NCBI GenBank assembly: GCA_018268375.1
Contig: JAFDWS010000002.1
Span: forward strand, 558,001-622,000
Source: Armatimonadota bacterium
GTDB lineage: Bacteria > Armatimonadota > Fimbriimonadia > Fimbriimonadales > Fimbriimonadaceae
DNA length: 64,000 nt
Direction: 5' to 3'
In this document: positions 1-8,266 of the stretch, in pieces
How the letters are laid out: every line of letters begins with the position of its first letter
Position numbering within the stretch: position 1 is the stretch's first letter
Translations under genes and position numbers: made by a program
The notes under the pieces: model-generated
Told to the model about the DNA's origin: nothing
What the model saw: the letters and a program-made list of their open reading frames with translations, nothing else
Database searches by the model: none

Positions 1-359
1 CTCGTGGACTCCACGTCCTTGAATTGGACGAGGCCCCGCTGTGGCCCATCTCGGACCCAGACGCGAACTGAGTCACCGAAGCGACTCACTTTAGGAGGAA
101 ATTGGCCTTCCCATCCCAGCCGCATCGACGAGCTATTGAAGACTAAGTACTTCTTCCCGGCACCGCGCTCGACCTCGAACTCCAATCCGGAGAACCCAGC
201 TGCTGGAAGGTGAATTCCCCGCGCGATCAATTGCTCGCCGAATAGGAGCCCCCACTTCCAGTGCTCATAATCGTATTCGATTAAGGGCCACATCGTTGCC
301 TTCACGATGCCAAGAAGAGGTACACCCTCAACGACTGTAGGCTGATTCGTCTCTTTCAT
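1..359 (-). CDS. Hypothetical protein, 3' part cut by the window edge
   Basis: An open frame on the minus strand starts at ATG 359 and runs 119 codons without a stop until the window edge, so the C-terminus is missing. The translation has balanced composition with several tryptophans (IEYDYEHWKWGLLFGEQ) and alternating hydrophobic residues that suggest a beta-rich small domain. I do not recognise a family. It lies downstream of the 3' end of tRNA-Thr, a common integration site, so it could be the edge of an integrated element; that is inference only. Confidence 0.5.
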   Translation of the reverse strand, partial: MKETNQPTVVEGVPLLGIVKATMWPLIEYDYEHWKWGLLFGEQLIARGIHLPAAGFSGLEFEVERGAGKKYLVFNSSSMRLGWEGQFPPKVSRFGDSVRVWVRDGPQRGLVQFKDVEST

Positions 360-617
360 GGCTGGAATCTAGGCGGCGCAGGTCGCGGTCTCCAGAACCG
401 GGAAGGGGCCACCCCCCTGGGGGGTGCCGGTGAGGGGTCGAGCCCACGGCTCTGCTCACAGACCGGCTCAGTATGGCGCGTTATGCTGGTTACGGTCGAC
501 GCAGAAACCAAACCTTCTCGCTCTCTCGTGCCCGTCTGAACTGTCAATTAAACTGTCAATCCCGCGCTTCGGATCAACGGAACGGGTTCCAAAACAAACT
601 TTTTAGGTTCAAAAACC

Positions 618-692
618 TGGAGCCGATGACCAGATTCGAACTGGTGACCTGCTGTTTACGAAACAGCTGCTCTACCACTGAGCTACATCGGC
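618..692 (-). tRNA. tRNA-Thr (anticodon CGT)
   Basis: A 75-base cloverleaf reads on the minus strand: a 7-bp acceptor stem (GCCGATG with CATCGGC), a D-arm GCTC...GAGC, an anticodon stem GCTGT/ACAGC around loop TTCGTAA (anticodon CGT, reading ACG), a T-arm ACCAG/CTGGT with TTCGAAT, discriminator T and an encoded CCA. A short hairpin (AGGTT/AACCT) follows the CCA directly. The DUF2156 gene is divergent from it. Confidence 0.95.
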
Positions 693-749
693 CGGCAGGT
701 GTCAATTATGGCCCCACCGGGCCGGGGGCACAAGGGTGCCGGGCCCAAA

Positions 750-1841
750 ATGGAGCCGAGGCCGCACAATGGGGGAGTGGCCGACGAGGCGAACACAGCG
801 ATCCTGCGCCTCCTGCGCGAGCATGCTTGGAACGCGACCGCTTACCAGATCGTCAACCCGGGGCTCGATCACTGGTTTTCCCAGGACGGGGACGCGGTTG
901 TCGCCTACGTCTTGAAACAGCGGACGCGGGTCGTGGCTGGCGCGCCGGTCTGCTCACGGCACCGGCTGACGGCTGTGATCGACGAATGGGAGCAATCGTG
1001 CCTCGACGCTGGACACCGGTCGTGCTACTTCGGCGCGGCAGGAAGGCTGGCGGAGATCCTCGGCGAGGATTCCCGGTACAGCCGCGTGGTCATGGGGTCG
1101 CAGCCGGTCTGGTCTCCGGCCGAATGGCATAACACGTTTGCCAGGAAGGCGTCGCTGCGGGCTCAACTGCACCGCGCCCGCAACCATGGACTGGTCGTCG
1201 AGGAATGGCCTGTCGAGCGGGCCACTGCCCACCCCGCGCTTCAGCAGGTGCTCACCGACTGGCTTTCTCGCCGGGGGTTGCCGCCTCTGCATTTTCTTGT
1301 CGAGCCTCAGACGCTCGAAAACCTCGAAGACAAGCGCGTCTTTGTCGGTTGCGTGGCGGGCGAGCCCGTCGCCTTCGTGAACATGGCGCCCGTCCCGACC
1401 CGGGCCGGCTGGTTGACGGAGCAGTTCGTACGGAGCAGGCGGGCACCGAACGGTTCGATCGAGGCCGTCGTCGATTTCGCGGTGCGTACGGTCGCCGCGG
1501 AGGGTGCTCGTTACGTGACGATGGGGCTCGTGCCGCTTGCCGGGCCGACCGACGAGAACCCGGCCTGGCTGAAAGCGCTTTCGACTTGGGCCCGTGCGCA
1601 CGGCAGGAGGTTCTACAACTTCGCAGGTCTCGAAGCCTTTAAGACGAAGTTCGTGCCCGACTCTTGGGAGCCCATCTACGTCTTTTCAAAGGAGCCGCGG
1701 TTTTCGTTTCGAAGCTTGCACGCGGTTGCGGCTGCCTTTACGGGCGTTCCTCCTGCGCTGGCTTTGTCACAGGGGTTGGCCCGGGCCGTTAGTACCGAAT
1801 GGGGCCGTTTCCGAGCGATCATTGACAAGCTGGGCCAGTAA
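750..1841 (+). CDS. DUF2156 / phosphatidylglycerol lysyltransferase C-terminal-domain protein
   Basis: This 363-residue protein resembles the C-terminal aminoacyl-transferase domain (double-GNAT fold) of MprF-type lysyl-phosphatidylglycerol synthases, without the N-terminal flippase membrane domain. Family signatures are a YQIVNPGLDHWFS-like N-terminus, a KASLRAQLHRARNHG stretch near residue 150 and the C-terminal YNFAGLEAFKTKFVPDSWEPIY motif. Family members move aminoacyl groups from tRNA to a lipid or another small acceptor; the acceptor here is unknown. I chose ATG 750; in-frame GTG 699 and ATG 708 lie closer to the tRNA-Thr promoter region. It appears to be monocistronic. Confidence 0.82.
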   Translation: MEPRPHNGGVADEANTAILRLLREHAWNATAYQIVNPGLDHWFSQDGDAVVAYVLKQRTRVVAGAPVCSRHRLTAVIDEWEQSCLDAGHRSCYFGAAGRLAEILGEDSRYSRVVMGSQPVWSPAEWHNTFARKASLRAQLHRARNHGLVVEEWPVERATAHPALQQVLTDWLSRRGLPPLHFLVEPQTLENLEDKRVFVGCVAGEPVAFVNMAPVPTRAGWLTEQFVRSRRAPNGSIEAVVDFAVRTVAAEGARYVTMGLVPLAGPTDENPAWLKALSTWARAHGRRFYNFAGLEAFKTKFVPDSWEPIYVFSKEPRFSFRSLHAVAAAFTGVPPALALSQGLARAVSTEWGRFRAIIDKLGQ

Positions 1842-1909
1842 ACATAGCGGTATTAGGCCTTTTTACGCCTTTCTTACGCTTTGCCTGATACCTTGCAATT
1901 TGCGGATCT

Positions 1910-3808
1910 GTGGTCAATTCGCCCATCCTCAGGCTCCCGCAATGGGTGCGGTACCTCATTGCAGTCACGGTAACACTCTTGGCTGCTGTCCTGCGGTACC
2001 AAGTGACCCCCACGCTCAAGGGATCTGGCCCGTTTGTCTTCTTCAGCTTCGCGGTCGCAATTTCGGCCTTTGTCGGCGGCCTGGGGCCGGGAGTCGTGGC
2101 GACCGCTCTCAGCCTCGTACTCTCGATTGGGCTGTTCATCCTCCCGGCTAGGCGCCCTCTCGAAGACGTCGCCCTTGCATGGGTGATCTCGGCGACGGCC
2201 GGGCTCTGGCTCTTCACGTGCATCACGTGCGACCTCCTGCGGCGCCTCGCCATCAGCTACAAACAGGCGGCGGAGGAGAGGGACGAGAGCCGTGAGCGCC
2301 TGGCACTGATCTTTGACAGTCTAAGCGACGCCTTTTTCGCGGTCGACAACGATTGGCGGATCACGCACTGCAACAGTTCGTTCCTGACATTTGTCGGCAA
2401 AGAAGGGCAGGACGTCGGCGGCGCCAATTTCCTTGAGCTCATCGGCAAATACAAAGACTTGGTCTTTACAAGGCTGAACATCGCGAAGCTTGAGCGAACA
2501 ACCGAGTCGATCGACGTCCAGGAGCCCGGCTCCGAGCGGTGGTGGCAGTTCCGCATCTTTCCTGACGTCAGTGGCATGTCGGGCTATATCCAAGAGGCCA
2601 CTTACCGCAAGCGCATTGAAGAGCACAACGAGCACCTCCTCTTCGACGAAAAGCGCGCAAGGACCGAGGCCGAGCGCGCAAGCCAGCTCAAGGACGAGTT
2701 CATCGCCACGCTGTCCCACGAGTTGAGGACGCCGTTGACCGCCATCCTCGGTTGGTCCGAGCTGCTCAAGTCCAGGCCCGGAATCGAACCCAAAGTGATG
2801 GAGGGCCTCGAAGCCATCGAGCGCAGCACCCGGCTCCAGGCGCAGTTGGTGGAAGAGCTCCTGGACATGAGCCGAGTGAGCGTCGGCAAGGTCTCGCTCG
2901 ACATGCAGGTGCTGGACTTGCACGAGGTGGCCAGCGCGGCTTTCGCCAGCTTCCGTCCCGCCGCCACAGCCAAACAAATCGATTTTGCGTTCACTCCGAG
3001 CGATGAAGAGATCCTGGTCCGAGCCGACTATTCCCGCATTCTCCAGGTTGTCTCGAACCTGCTTTCCAACGCGATCAAGTTCACACCTGCGCACGGTTCG
3101 GTCCGACTCGGTTTGGAGAAGAACGATCGGCAGGCGGTCATCCGGGTCAACGACACAGGGAAAGGCATAGATGAGGCTTTCCTGCCCTATCTTTTCGACC
3201 GATTCCGGCAGGCAGACGCCACCACCACGCGGTCTCACGGAGGGCTCGGACTCGGTTTGGCCATTGCCAAGCAGCTTGTGGACTTGCACCACGGAACTCT
3301 GATCGCCCGCAGTGGCGGCGAGGGCCTCGGTTCCGAGTTCGTGCTTTCCTTGCCGCTCGCCGCCCTCCCGGCCGCTCCCCTCGAAGTGGCTGGTGCAATG
3401 AATGACGTTGACGCGGACGTCTCGGGATTGCGGGTGTTGGTCGTGGACGACGACCGCGACACCCGAGAGCTGCTCAAGGAAGTGCTGAGACAGGCGGGCG
3501 CGACGGTCGAAGCCAGAGCCACGGCGCGCGAGGCCCTGGACCTGATCTCGCAGTTTGCGCCCAACGTGCTTTTGAGCGACATCGGCATGCCGGAAATGGA
3601 CGGCTACGAGTTCATCCGGAAGGTTCGTCAGCGCCCAGCTGACGAGGGCGGATCTGTCCCGGCTGCGGCGGTCACTGCCTTTGCCCGCGACGAAGATTGC
3701 GCGCTCGCCCTTGACGCCGGTTTCGACGCCCACCTGGCCAAGCCGATCGAACAGAAGAGACTGCTACAGACGGTCGCCAGTCTGGCCTGCCACGCACCTT
3801 CGCATTGA
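1910..3808 (+). CDS. Membrane hybrid sensor histidine kinase with receiver domain
   Basis: A 632-residue hybrid kinase. Residues about 13-110 hold several hydrophobic helices resembling the DUF4118/KdpD membrane module. A PAS-like segment (about 125-230) and a short coiled coil follow, then HisKA with phospho-acceptor His270 in SHELRTPL, and a HATPase with N box SNLLSNAIKF, G1 DTGKGI and G2 GGLGLGLAI. The C-terminus is a receiver with VVDDD and phospho-acceptor Asp557 (SDIGMPEMDGY), so it can pass phosphate within itself. No response regulator lies beside it. The start is GTG 1910 (GTG 1946 is an alternative). It is followed by a strong hairpin shared with the convergent DUF1328 gene. Confidence 0.9.
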   Translation: MVNSPILRLPQWVRYLIAVTVTLLAAVLRYQVTPTLKGSGPFVFFSFAVAISAFVGGLGPGVVATALSLVLSIGLFILPARRPLEDVALAWVISATAGLWLFTCITCDLLRRLAISYKQAAEERDESRERLALIFDSLSDAFFAVDNDWRITHCNSSFLTFVGKEGQDVGGANFLELIGKYKDLVFTRLNIAKLERTTESIDVQEPGSERWWQFRIFPDVSGMSGYIQEATYRKRIEEHNEHLLFDEKRARTEAERASQLKDEFIATLSHELRTPLTAILGWSELLKSRPGIEPKVMEGLEAIERSTRLQAQLVEELLDMSRVSVGKVSLDMQVLDLHEVASAAFASFRPAATAKQIDFAFTPSDEEILVRADYSRILQVVSNLLSNAIKFTPAHGSVRLGLEKNDRQAVIRVNDTGKGIDEAFLPYLFDRFRQADATTTRSHGGLGLGLAIAKQLVDLHHGTLIARSGGEGLGSEFVLSLPLAALPAAPLEVAGAMNDVDADVSGLRVLVVDDDRDTRELLKEVLRQAGATVEARATAREALDLISQFAPNVLLSDIGMPEMDGYEFIRKVRQRPADEGGSVPAAAVTAFARDEDCALALDAGFDAHLAKPIEQKRLLQTVASLACHAPSH

Positions 3809-3844
3809 CCCTTCTGCCAAGCGGAGCAAGGCCCCATAACGCGA

Positions 3845-3879
3845 AAGCGGCGCCCGACCCGGAGGAGTGGGCGCCGCTT
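3845..3879. terminator. Hairpin between convergent genes
   Basis: Perfect 11-bp arms (AAGCGGCGCCC at 3845-3855 and GGGCGCCGCTT at 3869-3879) with a 13-base loop lie between the end of the histidine kinase and the end of the DUF1328 gene. The position suggests a bidirectional terminator. There is no long T-run. Confidence 0.75.
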
Positions 3880-3903
3880 GTGACGGCGGTTCAGCCGACA
3901 GCG

Positions 3904-4074
3904 TCAGATGGTGGTTCGACCCGGACCCTTGAAGATCAGGGAGAGGACGAACAACACAAGGAAGACGATGAACAGGATTTGCGCGATACCCGCGGACGCT
4001 CCTGCCAGCCCACCGAAGCCGAAGATGGCGGCGATGAGCGCGATGACGAAGAAGACGGCAGCCCAATACAGCAT
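3904..4074 (-). CDS. DUF1328 (YtjA-type) small membrane protein
   Basis: A 56-codon gene reading [19 protein letters not shown]..., with a second hydrophobic helix ([16 protein letters not shown]) and a short basic C-terminus GPGRTTI. Composition, length and the glycine-rich turn ([15 protein letters not shown]) match the DUF1328 family of two-helix inner-membrane proteins, which often accompany stress-response genes. It lies downstream of the ECF sigma factor gene on the same strand, 157 bases away, and may belong to its regulon; that link is inference. No strong Shine-Dalgarno site is visible. Confidence 0.85.
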   Translation of the reverse strand: MLYWAAVFFVIALIAAIFGFGGLAGASAGIAQILFIVFLVLFVLSLIFKGPGRTTI

Positions 4075-4231
4075 GTTTCTTGTTTCTCAGTGTTAGGCCA
4101 TGTTGTACACGGCCGGGTCGTGGACCCTTCGCACCGCCAAGTGCGCAAGGTCGGGTCGGCGGCGAACTCCTCGGCCAGCGAATGCTGGTGCGGGGATGGC
4201 GTGTTCGTGGTGGCCTAGGTCGGCATCCGGA

Positions 4232-4798
4232 CTAGGCGTTGATGACTCTCAGCGACTTCGGAACTTCGAAGCCGGCCCGGAGCAAATTCCTTCGAAGAGC
4301 GACGTGGGCCCGGTGAACCCTCGTCTTGATGACCGAGGCGGCACACCCAAAGACTTCTGCCAGTTCGTTGTAGGAAAGACCCCCAAAGTCTGCGAGACGG
4401 ATAAGCTCGCGCTGATCCTCTGTAAGGGCGCCGAGGGCAGCCATCATGGGCTCGCTCAACTTGTCCTTGAAGAACTCTTGTTCTGGCGACGGGCCTGGGT
4501 CGACGGGGTCGTACGTGTAGTTCTCGGCGCAGAGGACCTCGACCGACACGGTCTCGGGCCTGCGCCTCATCATGCGGCGCTTGTCGAGGAAGCAACGATA
4601 GGCGATTCTGAAGAGCCACGCGTCCGGTTCGCGGTCAGGCAACCGGCGGTCGCGAGCCTTGTACGCCCGGAGGAAGGTCTCCTGGGACAGGTCGGCGGCA
4701 TCCTGGGTGTTCCGAGTCAGCTTCAGGGCGAAGCTGTAGACCCGAGAGTACATCTTCTTTGTCATTGTCTCGAAGCAGTCGTTTGTCGCGTACGTCAT
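4232..4798 (-). CDS. RNA polymerase ECF-type sigma factor
   Basis: A 188-residue ECF sigma factor. Region 2 includes AADLSQETFLRAYKARDR and the -10-recognition stretch AWLFRIAYRCFLDKRR. Region 4 is a helix-turn-helix (LTEDQRELIRLADFGGLSYNELAEVFGCAASVIKTRVHRA). A Pro/Glu-rich linker (about residues 95-115) joins them. No anti-sigma gene is adjacent, so its control is not evident. It is divergent from two envelope/stress genes (BON lipoprotein, 17M-like protein) and upstream of DUF1328, which makes a small general or envelope stress regulon plausible. The start ATG 4798 is preceded by AGGA. Confidence 0.93.
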   Translation of the reverse strand: MTYATNDCFETMTKKMYSRVYSFALKLTRNTQDAADLSQETFLRAYKARDRRLPDREPDAWLFRIAYRCFLDKRRMMRRRPETVSVEVLCAENYTYDPVDPGPSPEQEFFKDKLSEPMMAALGALTEDQRELIRLADFGGLSYNELAEVFGCAASVIKTRVHRAHVALRRNLLRAGFEVPKSLRVINA

Positions 4799-5042
4799 TG
4801 TTGTATCCTGCGCACTTCCCTGCGCTTACAAGGTCATGTTACGGGGTGCGGCGTAAGAGTCCAATACGAGGAAATCGCGTGAGAATAAGAAAGGCGTCAA
4901 AACGAAATTCAAGGATTAACATATCATTTGTCTGGTCGTTCCTATCGCTTTTTTATGAGCGCTGACGGTTCTCTTTCGGCTCTGTTACGAAAGGCGGGCG
5001 CGGACAGATGTGCGCGGGCGAACAACCTGCGAGGATGACTCC

Positions 5043-5417
5043 ATGAAGTACACGATTCTCCTCACCGTCGCGATGGGCCTTGGGCTCGGAGCATTGGGCT
5101 GTGGGAACTCAAACGAAGCCAGCCAGAAGGCGGCAGAAGCCACTCAAGACGCCATGAAGGGCGCGGAGCACGCAGGAAAGGACATGGGTGCCGCGACGAT
5201 GCTGACTCCGGCCATCAAGCTGGCCATCACCGCCGATGCCCGCCTGAATGATCCGAGGAACCTCATCAACGTGGACTCGACGGACGAGAAGGTCAAACTG
5301 ACGGGACACGTCACGAGCAACGACCTCAAGTCGCTCGCCGAGGAGCTCACCAGAAAAGTCCTCGACGACAAGAAAGCCAAACAGGCCATCGACAACGAGC
5401 TTTCCATTAAACCTTGA
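5043..5417 (+). CDS. BON-domain lipoprotein
   Basis: A 124-residue protein with a lipoprotein signal peptide (lipobox LGALGC, Cys at about residue 19), an Ala/Lys/Glu-rich helical linker, and a C-terminal BON domain (about residues 55-122) with the typical strand pattern NVDSTDEKVKLTGHVTSN followed by a helix. BON domains bind phospholipid or envelope surfaces and are common in osmotic-shock proteins (OsmY-like). ATG 5043 follows GAGGA at good spacing; earlier in-frame codons would bury the signal peptide. Confidence 0.85.
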   Translation: MKYTILLTVAMGLGLGALGCGNSNEASQKAAEATQDAMKGAEHAGKDMGAATMLTPAIKLAITADARLNDPRNLINVDSTDEKVKLTGHVTSNDLKSLAEELTRKVLDDKKAKQAIDNELSIKP

Positions 5418-5521
5418 CAAATAAGAAAGATGTTGAATTGCGATCTTTCGGGTCACCGTCGGTAGCTTTGCGACGACTAGCAATCAGAGATGGTGCATGA
5501 GCACTGTCCAAGAGAGCTGAC

Positions 5522-6106
5522 ATGAGAGACACTTTATACGCAACGTTCGACAATCCCGACGCAGCAGCCCGTACAGTCGGTTCCCTCTTGGACATGGGCG
5601 TCCAGAAAGAGGACATCAGCATCTTGGTGAAGAACTGGAGCACCGACGGCGCGATGACGGCCCAAGACGTGCGGTCGACCGCCGAACAGGGGCTCACCGT
5701 TACGACCGCCGAGGACGCAGCCGAGGGTGCGAAAGTAGGAGCCGGTTACGGGCTTGGAGTTGGAGCGCTGGCCGCCTTGGCCGCCGTCACCCTCCCTGGA
5801 GTTGGTGTGATCTTAGGCGGTGGAGCCTTGGCGATCGCCCTGGCGGGACTCGTCGGCACGAGTGCAGCCGGCGCGATGGCGGGTGCCCTTACGGGTTACT
5901 TGAAGGACCAGGGCGTCTCCGATGGCATGGCGGCTGACTTCGCTACCCGCGTCGAAGCCGGCGGAGCTCTGGTGAGCGTTTCCGTCCCGAGTGCCGACGT
6001 AGCATCCGCGACAGTCGAAGGCGTGTTTGCGAAGTACGGTGGGCGCGTTGGCCGCAACAACTACAGTGCGCCTCCGGCATCACCTGTCGGAACGCCGCTG
6101 AGATAG
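5522..6106 (+). CDS. General stress protein 17M-like / DUF1269-like membrane-associated protein
   Basis: 194 residues. The N-terminal domain (about 1-60) has the pattern of the general-stress-protein 17M domain: ATFDNPDAAARTVGSLLDMGVQ followed by EDISILV. A long Gly/Ala-rich hydrophobic stretch (about 75-135) probably makes a membrane hairpin, and a C-terminal half repeats the alpha/beta pattern (GGALVSVSVPSADVASATVEGVF). Such proteins are stress-induced and of unknown biochemical role. It lies 104 bases after the BON lipoprotein gene and may be co-regulated with it. Confidence 0.7.
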   Translation: MRDTLYATFDNPDAAARTVGSLLDMGVQKEDISILVKNWSTDGAMTAQDVRSTAEQGLTVTTAEDAAEGAKVGAGYGLGVGALAALAAVTLPGVGVILGGGALAIALAGLVGTSAAGAMAGALTGYLKDQGVSDGMAADFATRVEAGGALVSVSVPSADVASATVEGVFAKYGGRVGRNNYSAPPASPVGTPLR

Positions 6107-6157
6107 GACTTGCACCTAAGCGGATTCCCGGCTGCCCTCCCGGGGTCCGCACTCTTT

Positions 6158-6919
6158 CTACACTGCGAGTCGGTAACCCACTCTTGGCTCACTCAGCAAG
6201 AGACGCGGGTTTTCCGGCTCGCTTTCGAGTTTCTTGCGCAGGTAGCCGACGTAGACGCGAAGGTACTGAGCCTCTTCGGAGTACTCCTCACCCCAGACTT
6301 CTGCAAGCAGCTGTCTGTGGGTCACGACCTTTCCCGCATGCTTGGCCAATGAACAAAGCAACTTGTACTCGATGGGCGTGAGCTTGACCCTTTCACCCCT
6401 CACGAAGACCTCGCGGTTGGAGCGATCGATCTTCAGGTCCCCGCTCTCGAAGACGGCGTCCTGGTCGGGCGCTGACGCAGCCACGGCGTGGCGCAGAGCG
6501 ACCTTCATCCGTGCGATGAGTTCGGAAACTCCAAAGGGCTTGGTGACGTAATCGTCGGCACCGGCTTCGAGCGCTGCGACCTTGGCCTCCTCTTGGCCAA
6601 ATCCGGAGACGATCAGGATCGGAACGTTCGTCCATCCGCGCACGGTCTCAATGACCTTGATCCCGTTCGTGTCAGGCAGGCTGAGGTCCAACAGGATCAA
6701 GTCAGGTCGCTTCTTCGTGACCGCCTCGATGCCCTCGGAAGCGGTCGTCGCCTCGGTGAGGCGGAACTCCGTGTTCTCAAAGGCGGCCTGCAACAGGTTT
6801 CGGATGGCGGGATCGTCCTCGATCGCAAGAACGCTGACCTTCAGCCCTGATGTTTCGCTCATAGAGATTGATAGCCCGGTGCTGGCTTCCCCAACCGGGC
6901 TCACGCTACCGAACGCCAT
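6158..6919 (-). CDS. OmpR/PhoB-family response regulator (KdpE-like)
   Basis: A 253-residue regulator. The N-terminal receiver (about residues 27-140) carries acidic pair EDD, phospho-acceptor Asp78 (LLDLSLPDTNG) and the conserved Lys in KPFG. The C-terminal winged helix (about 155-253) has LTPIEYKLLCSLAKHAGKVVTHRQLL and ends with RVGYRLAV, as in KdpE and PhoB. Start ATG 6919 is supported by GGAGGT 8 bases upstream; the internal Met at 6862 has no such site. It is divergent from the stalk-domain gene, sharing a 188-bp intergenic region. No partner kinase is adjacent; the hybrid kinase 2.3 kb away is a possible but unproven partner. Confidence 0.92.
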   Translation of the reverse strand: MAFGSVSPVGEASTGLSISMSETSGLKVSVLAIEDDPAIRNLLQAAFENTEFRLTEATTASEGIEAVTKKRPDLILLDLSLPDTNGIKVIETVRGWTNVPILIVSGFGQEEAKVAALEAGADDYVTKPFGVSELIARMKVALRHAVAASAPDQDAVFESGDLKIDRSNREVFVRGERVKLTPIEYKLLCSLAKHAGKVVTHRQLLAEVWGEEYSEEAQYLRVYVGYLRKKLESEPENPRLLLSEPRVGYRLAV

Positions 6920-7107
6920 CTCACTTTACCTCCGGTGAAGTCGCCGAACCGTCTCGACTACTAGCCGCAAGTCTCGATGATCCGGGATAAGGAATCTGTA
7001 GTGACCTGCTGTGCCTCCATAAGAACGGCATAAGAATTTGCCCGCCGATCCCGCCGTGAGCGCAGGACGCTGACACCACCTAGGTCAAAGCGGAGTCTTG
7101 CCGAGTC

Positions 7108-8169
7108 ATGCAGACAAAGCCACGAACAACCCGGCTCTTGCGCGGCCTTTCGGTCGCTGTCATAGCATCTGCCATGACGCTGGCAACTGCGGCCGATATC
7201 CAGGTTTACGTCGACGGGTCGCCCGTCAACTTTGAGTATGGGAAGCCGATGAAGGTCCATGACCGTGTCGTCGTGCCACTGCGGGGCGTCTTCGAGCGAC
7301 TCGGCGCGACAGTCGACTGGAACTCTGCCGACTCGAGCATCTTGTGCCACAAAGGAACAAAGGAAGTCTGGCTGAGGATTGGTGACCGCCAAGCGCGGAT
7401 CGACAGCCAGAACGTGATGCTTGACCAGCCCGCCATCCTTTACCGCGAGGTCACGATGGTCCCGTTGCGCTTCGTCTCTGAAGCGCTTGGCGCGGACGTC
7501 TCCTGGAACGAGGCCCTCCAGGCAGTGAACATCAGCACGGTGGGTGCCGGCACTTGGAACAACTCGAACACCGGCTCCACCGGCACGTCGGCCAACACGC
7601 ACGCTTACATGGACGTCGTCCTCGAACCGGGAACCGTCATTCCTCTGATCCTTGAGACACAACTGAACTCGAAGACCGCGCTCAAGGGCGACAGGTTCAC
7701 CGCTCGCCTCGACACGAACGGAATGAGCGACTATCAGGGCCTGCCGGTCGGGACGACCGTCATGGGGCACGTCACCGAAGTGAAGGCGAAGACGGACAAA
7801 GACCCTGGCGTGATTGACCTCGGTTACGACGCGGTGGTGCTGCCGGACGGCCGCCGTTACCTCATCGACGGATCGACCGTCAGCCTAGACAACAAGAGCG
7901 TCGAGAACCGGAACGGCCGCCTGGTGGCCAAAGGCAAATCTGCCGATGGCAATTTGAAGAGCGTATGGGTCGGTGCAGGCGCCGGAGCTGTGCTCGGCAT
8001 TCTGACCAAGACCAACGTGCTCACCACGACGGTGGTCGGAGCGGCCCTTGGCTACCTCTATGACCGATTGAACATCAACGGCGACGGCACTCGCGACGTT
8101 CAGTTGGACGAGGGACAGAAGTTCGGTCTGCGCATTGACCGCGACTTCGTCGCCAAGATCGACAAATAA
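7108..8169 (+). CDS. Secreted copper-amine-oxidase-N-type (stalk domain) protein
   Basis: 353 residues with an N-terminal signal peptide (about 1-29). Two tandem stalk motifs follow (about residues 30-150): VVVPLRGVFERLGATVDWNS and TMVPLRFVSEALGADVSWNE, the hallmark of the copper amine oxidase N-terminal domain-like family. Despite the name the domain is structural and occurs in many secreted proteins of Firmicutes and Armatimonadota. The C-terminal half is beta-rich and ends with a glycine-rich hydrophobic hairpin (SVWVGAGAGAVLGIL to VVGAALGYLYDRL), which may contact a membrane. No catalytic domain was recognised. Confidence 0.82.
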   Translation: MQTKPRTTRLLRGLSVAVIASAMTLATAADIQVYVDGSPVNFEYGKPMKVHDRVVVPLRGVFERLGATVDWNSADSSILCHKGTKEVWLRIGDRQARIDSQNVMLDQPAILYREVTMVPLRFVSEALGADVSWNEALQAVNISTVGAGTWNNSNTGSTGTSANTHAYMDVVLEPGTVIPLILETQLNSKTALKGDRFTARLDTNGMSDYQGLPVGTTVMGHVTEVKAKTDKDPGVIDLGYDAVVLPDGRRYLIDGSTVSLDNKSVENRNGRLVAKGKSADGNLKSVWVGAGAGAVLGILTKTNVLTTTVVGAALGYLYDRLNINGDGTRDVQLDEGQKFGLRIDRDFVAKIDK

Positions 8170-8266
8170 GCCGACTTTCCTGCCGGTGACAGGTCGTCCG
8201 TGCGGTCCAAGTGACCCGCGGGCGGCCCGAATTTTTCGAGGGCGCCTTGAAACGGCTCGCGACAGG

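Noticed and set aside
2321..3733. 470-residue open frame on the minus strand
   Set aside because: It is antisense to the histidine kinase, whose domains and codon use are clear.
1910..6919. KdpD/KdpE two-component pair
   Set aside because: The kinase lacks the KdpD N-terminal and USP domains, no kdpFABC genes are present, and the two genes are not adjacent.
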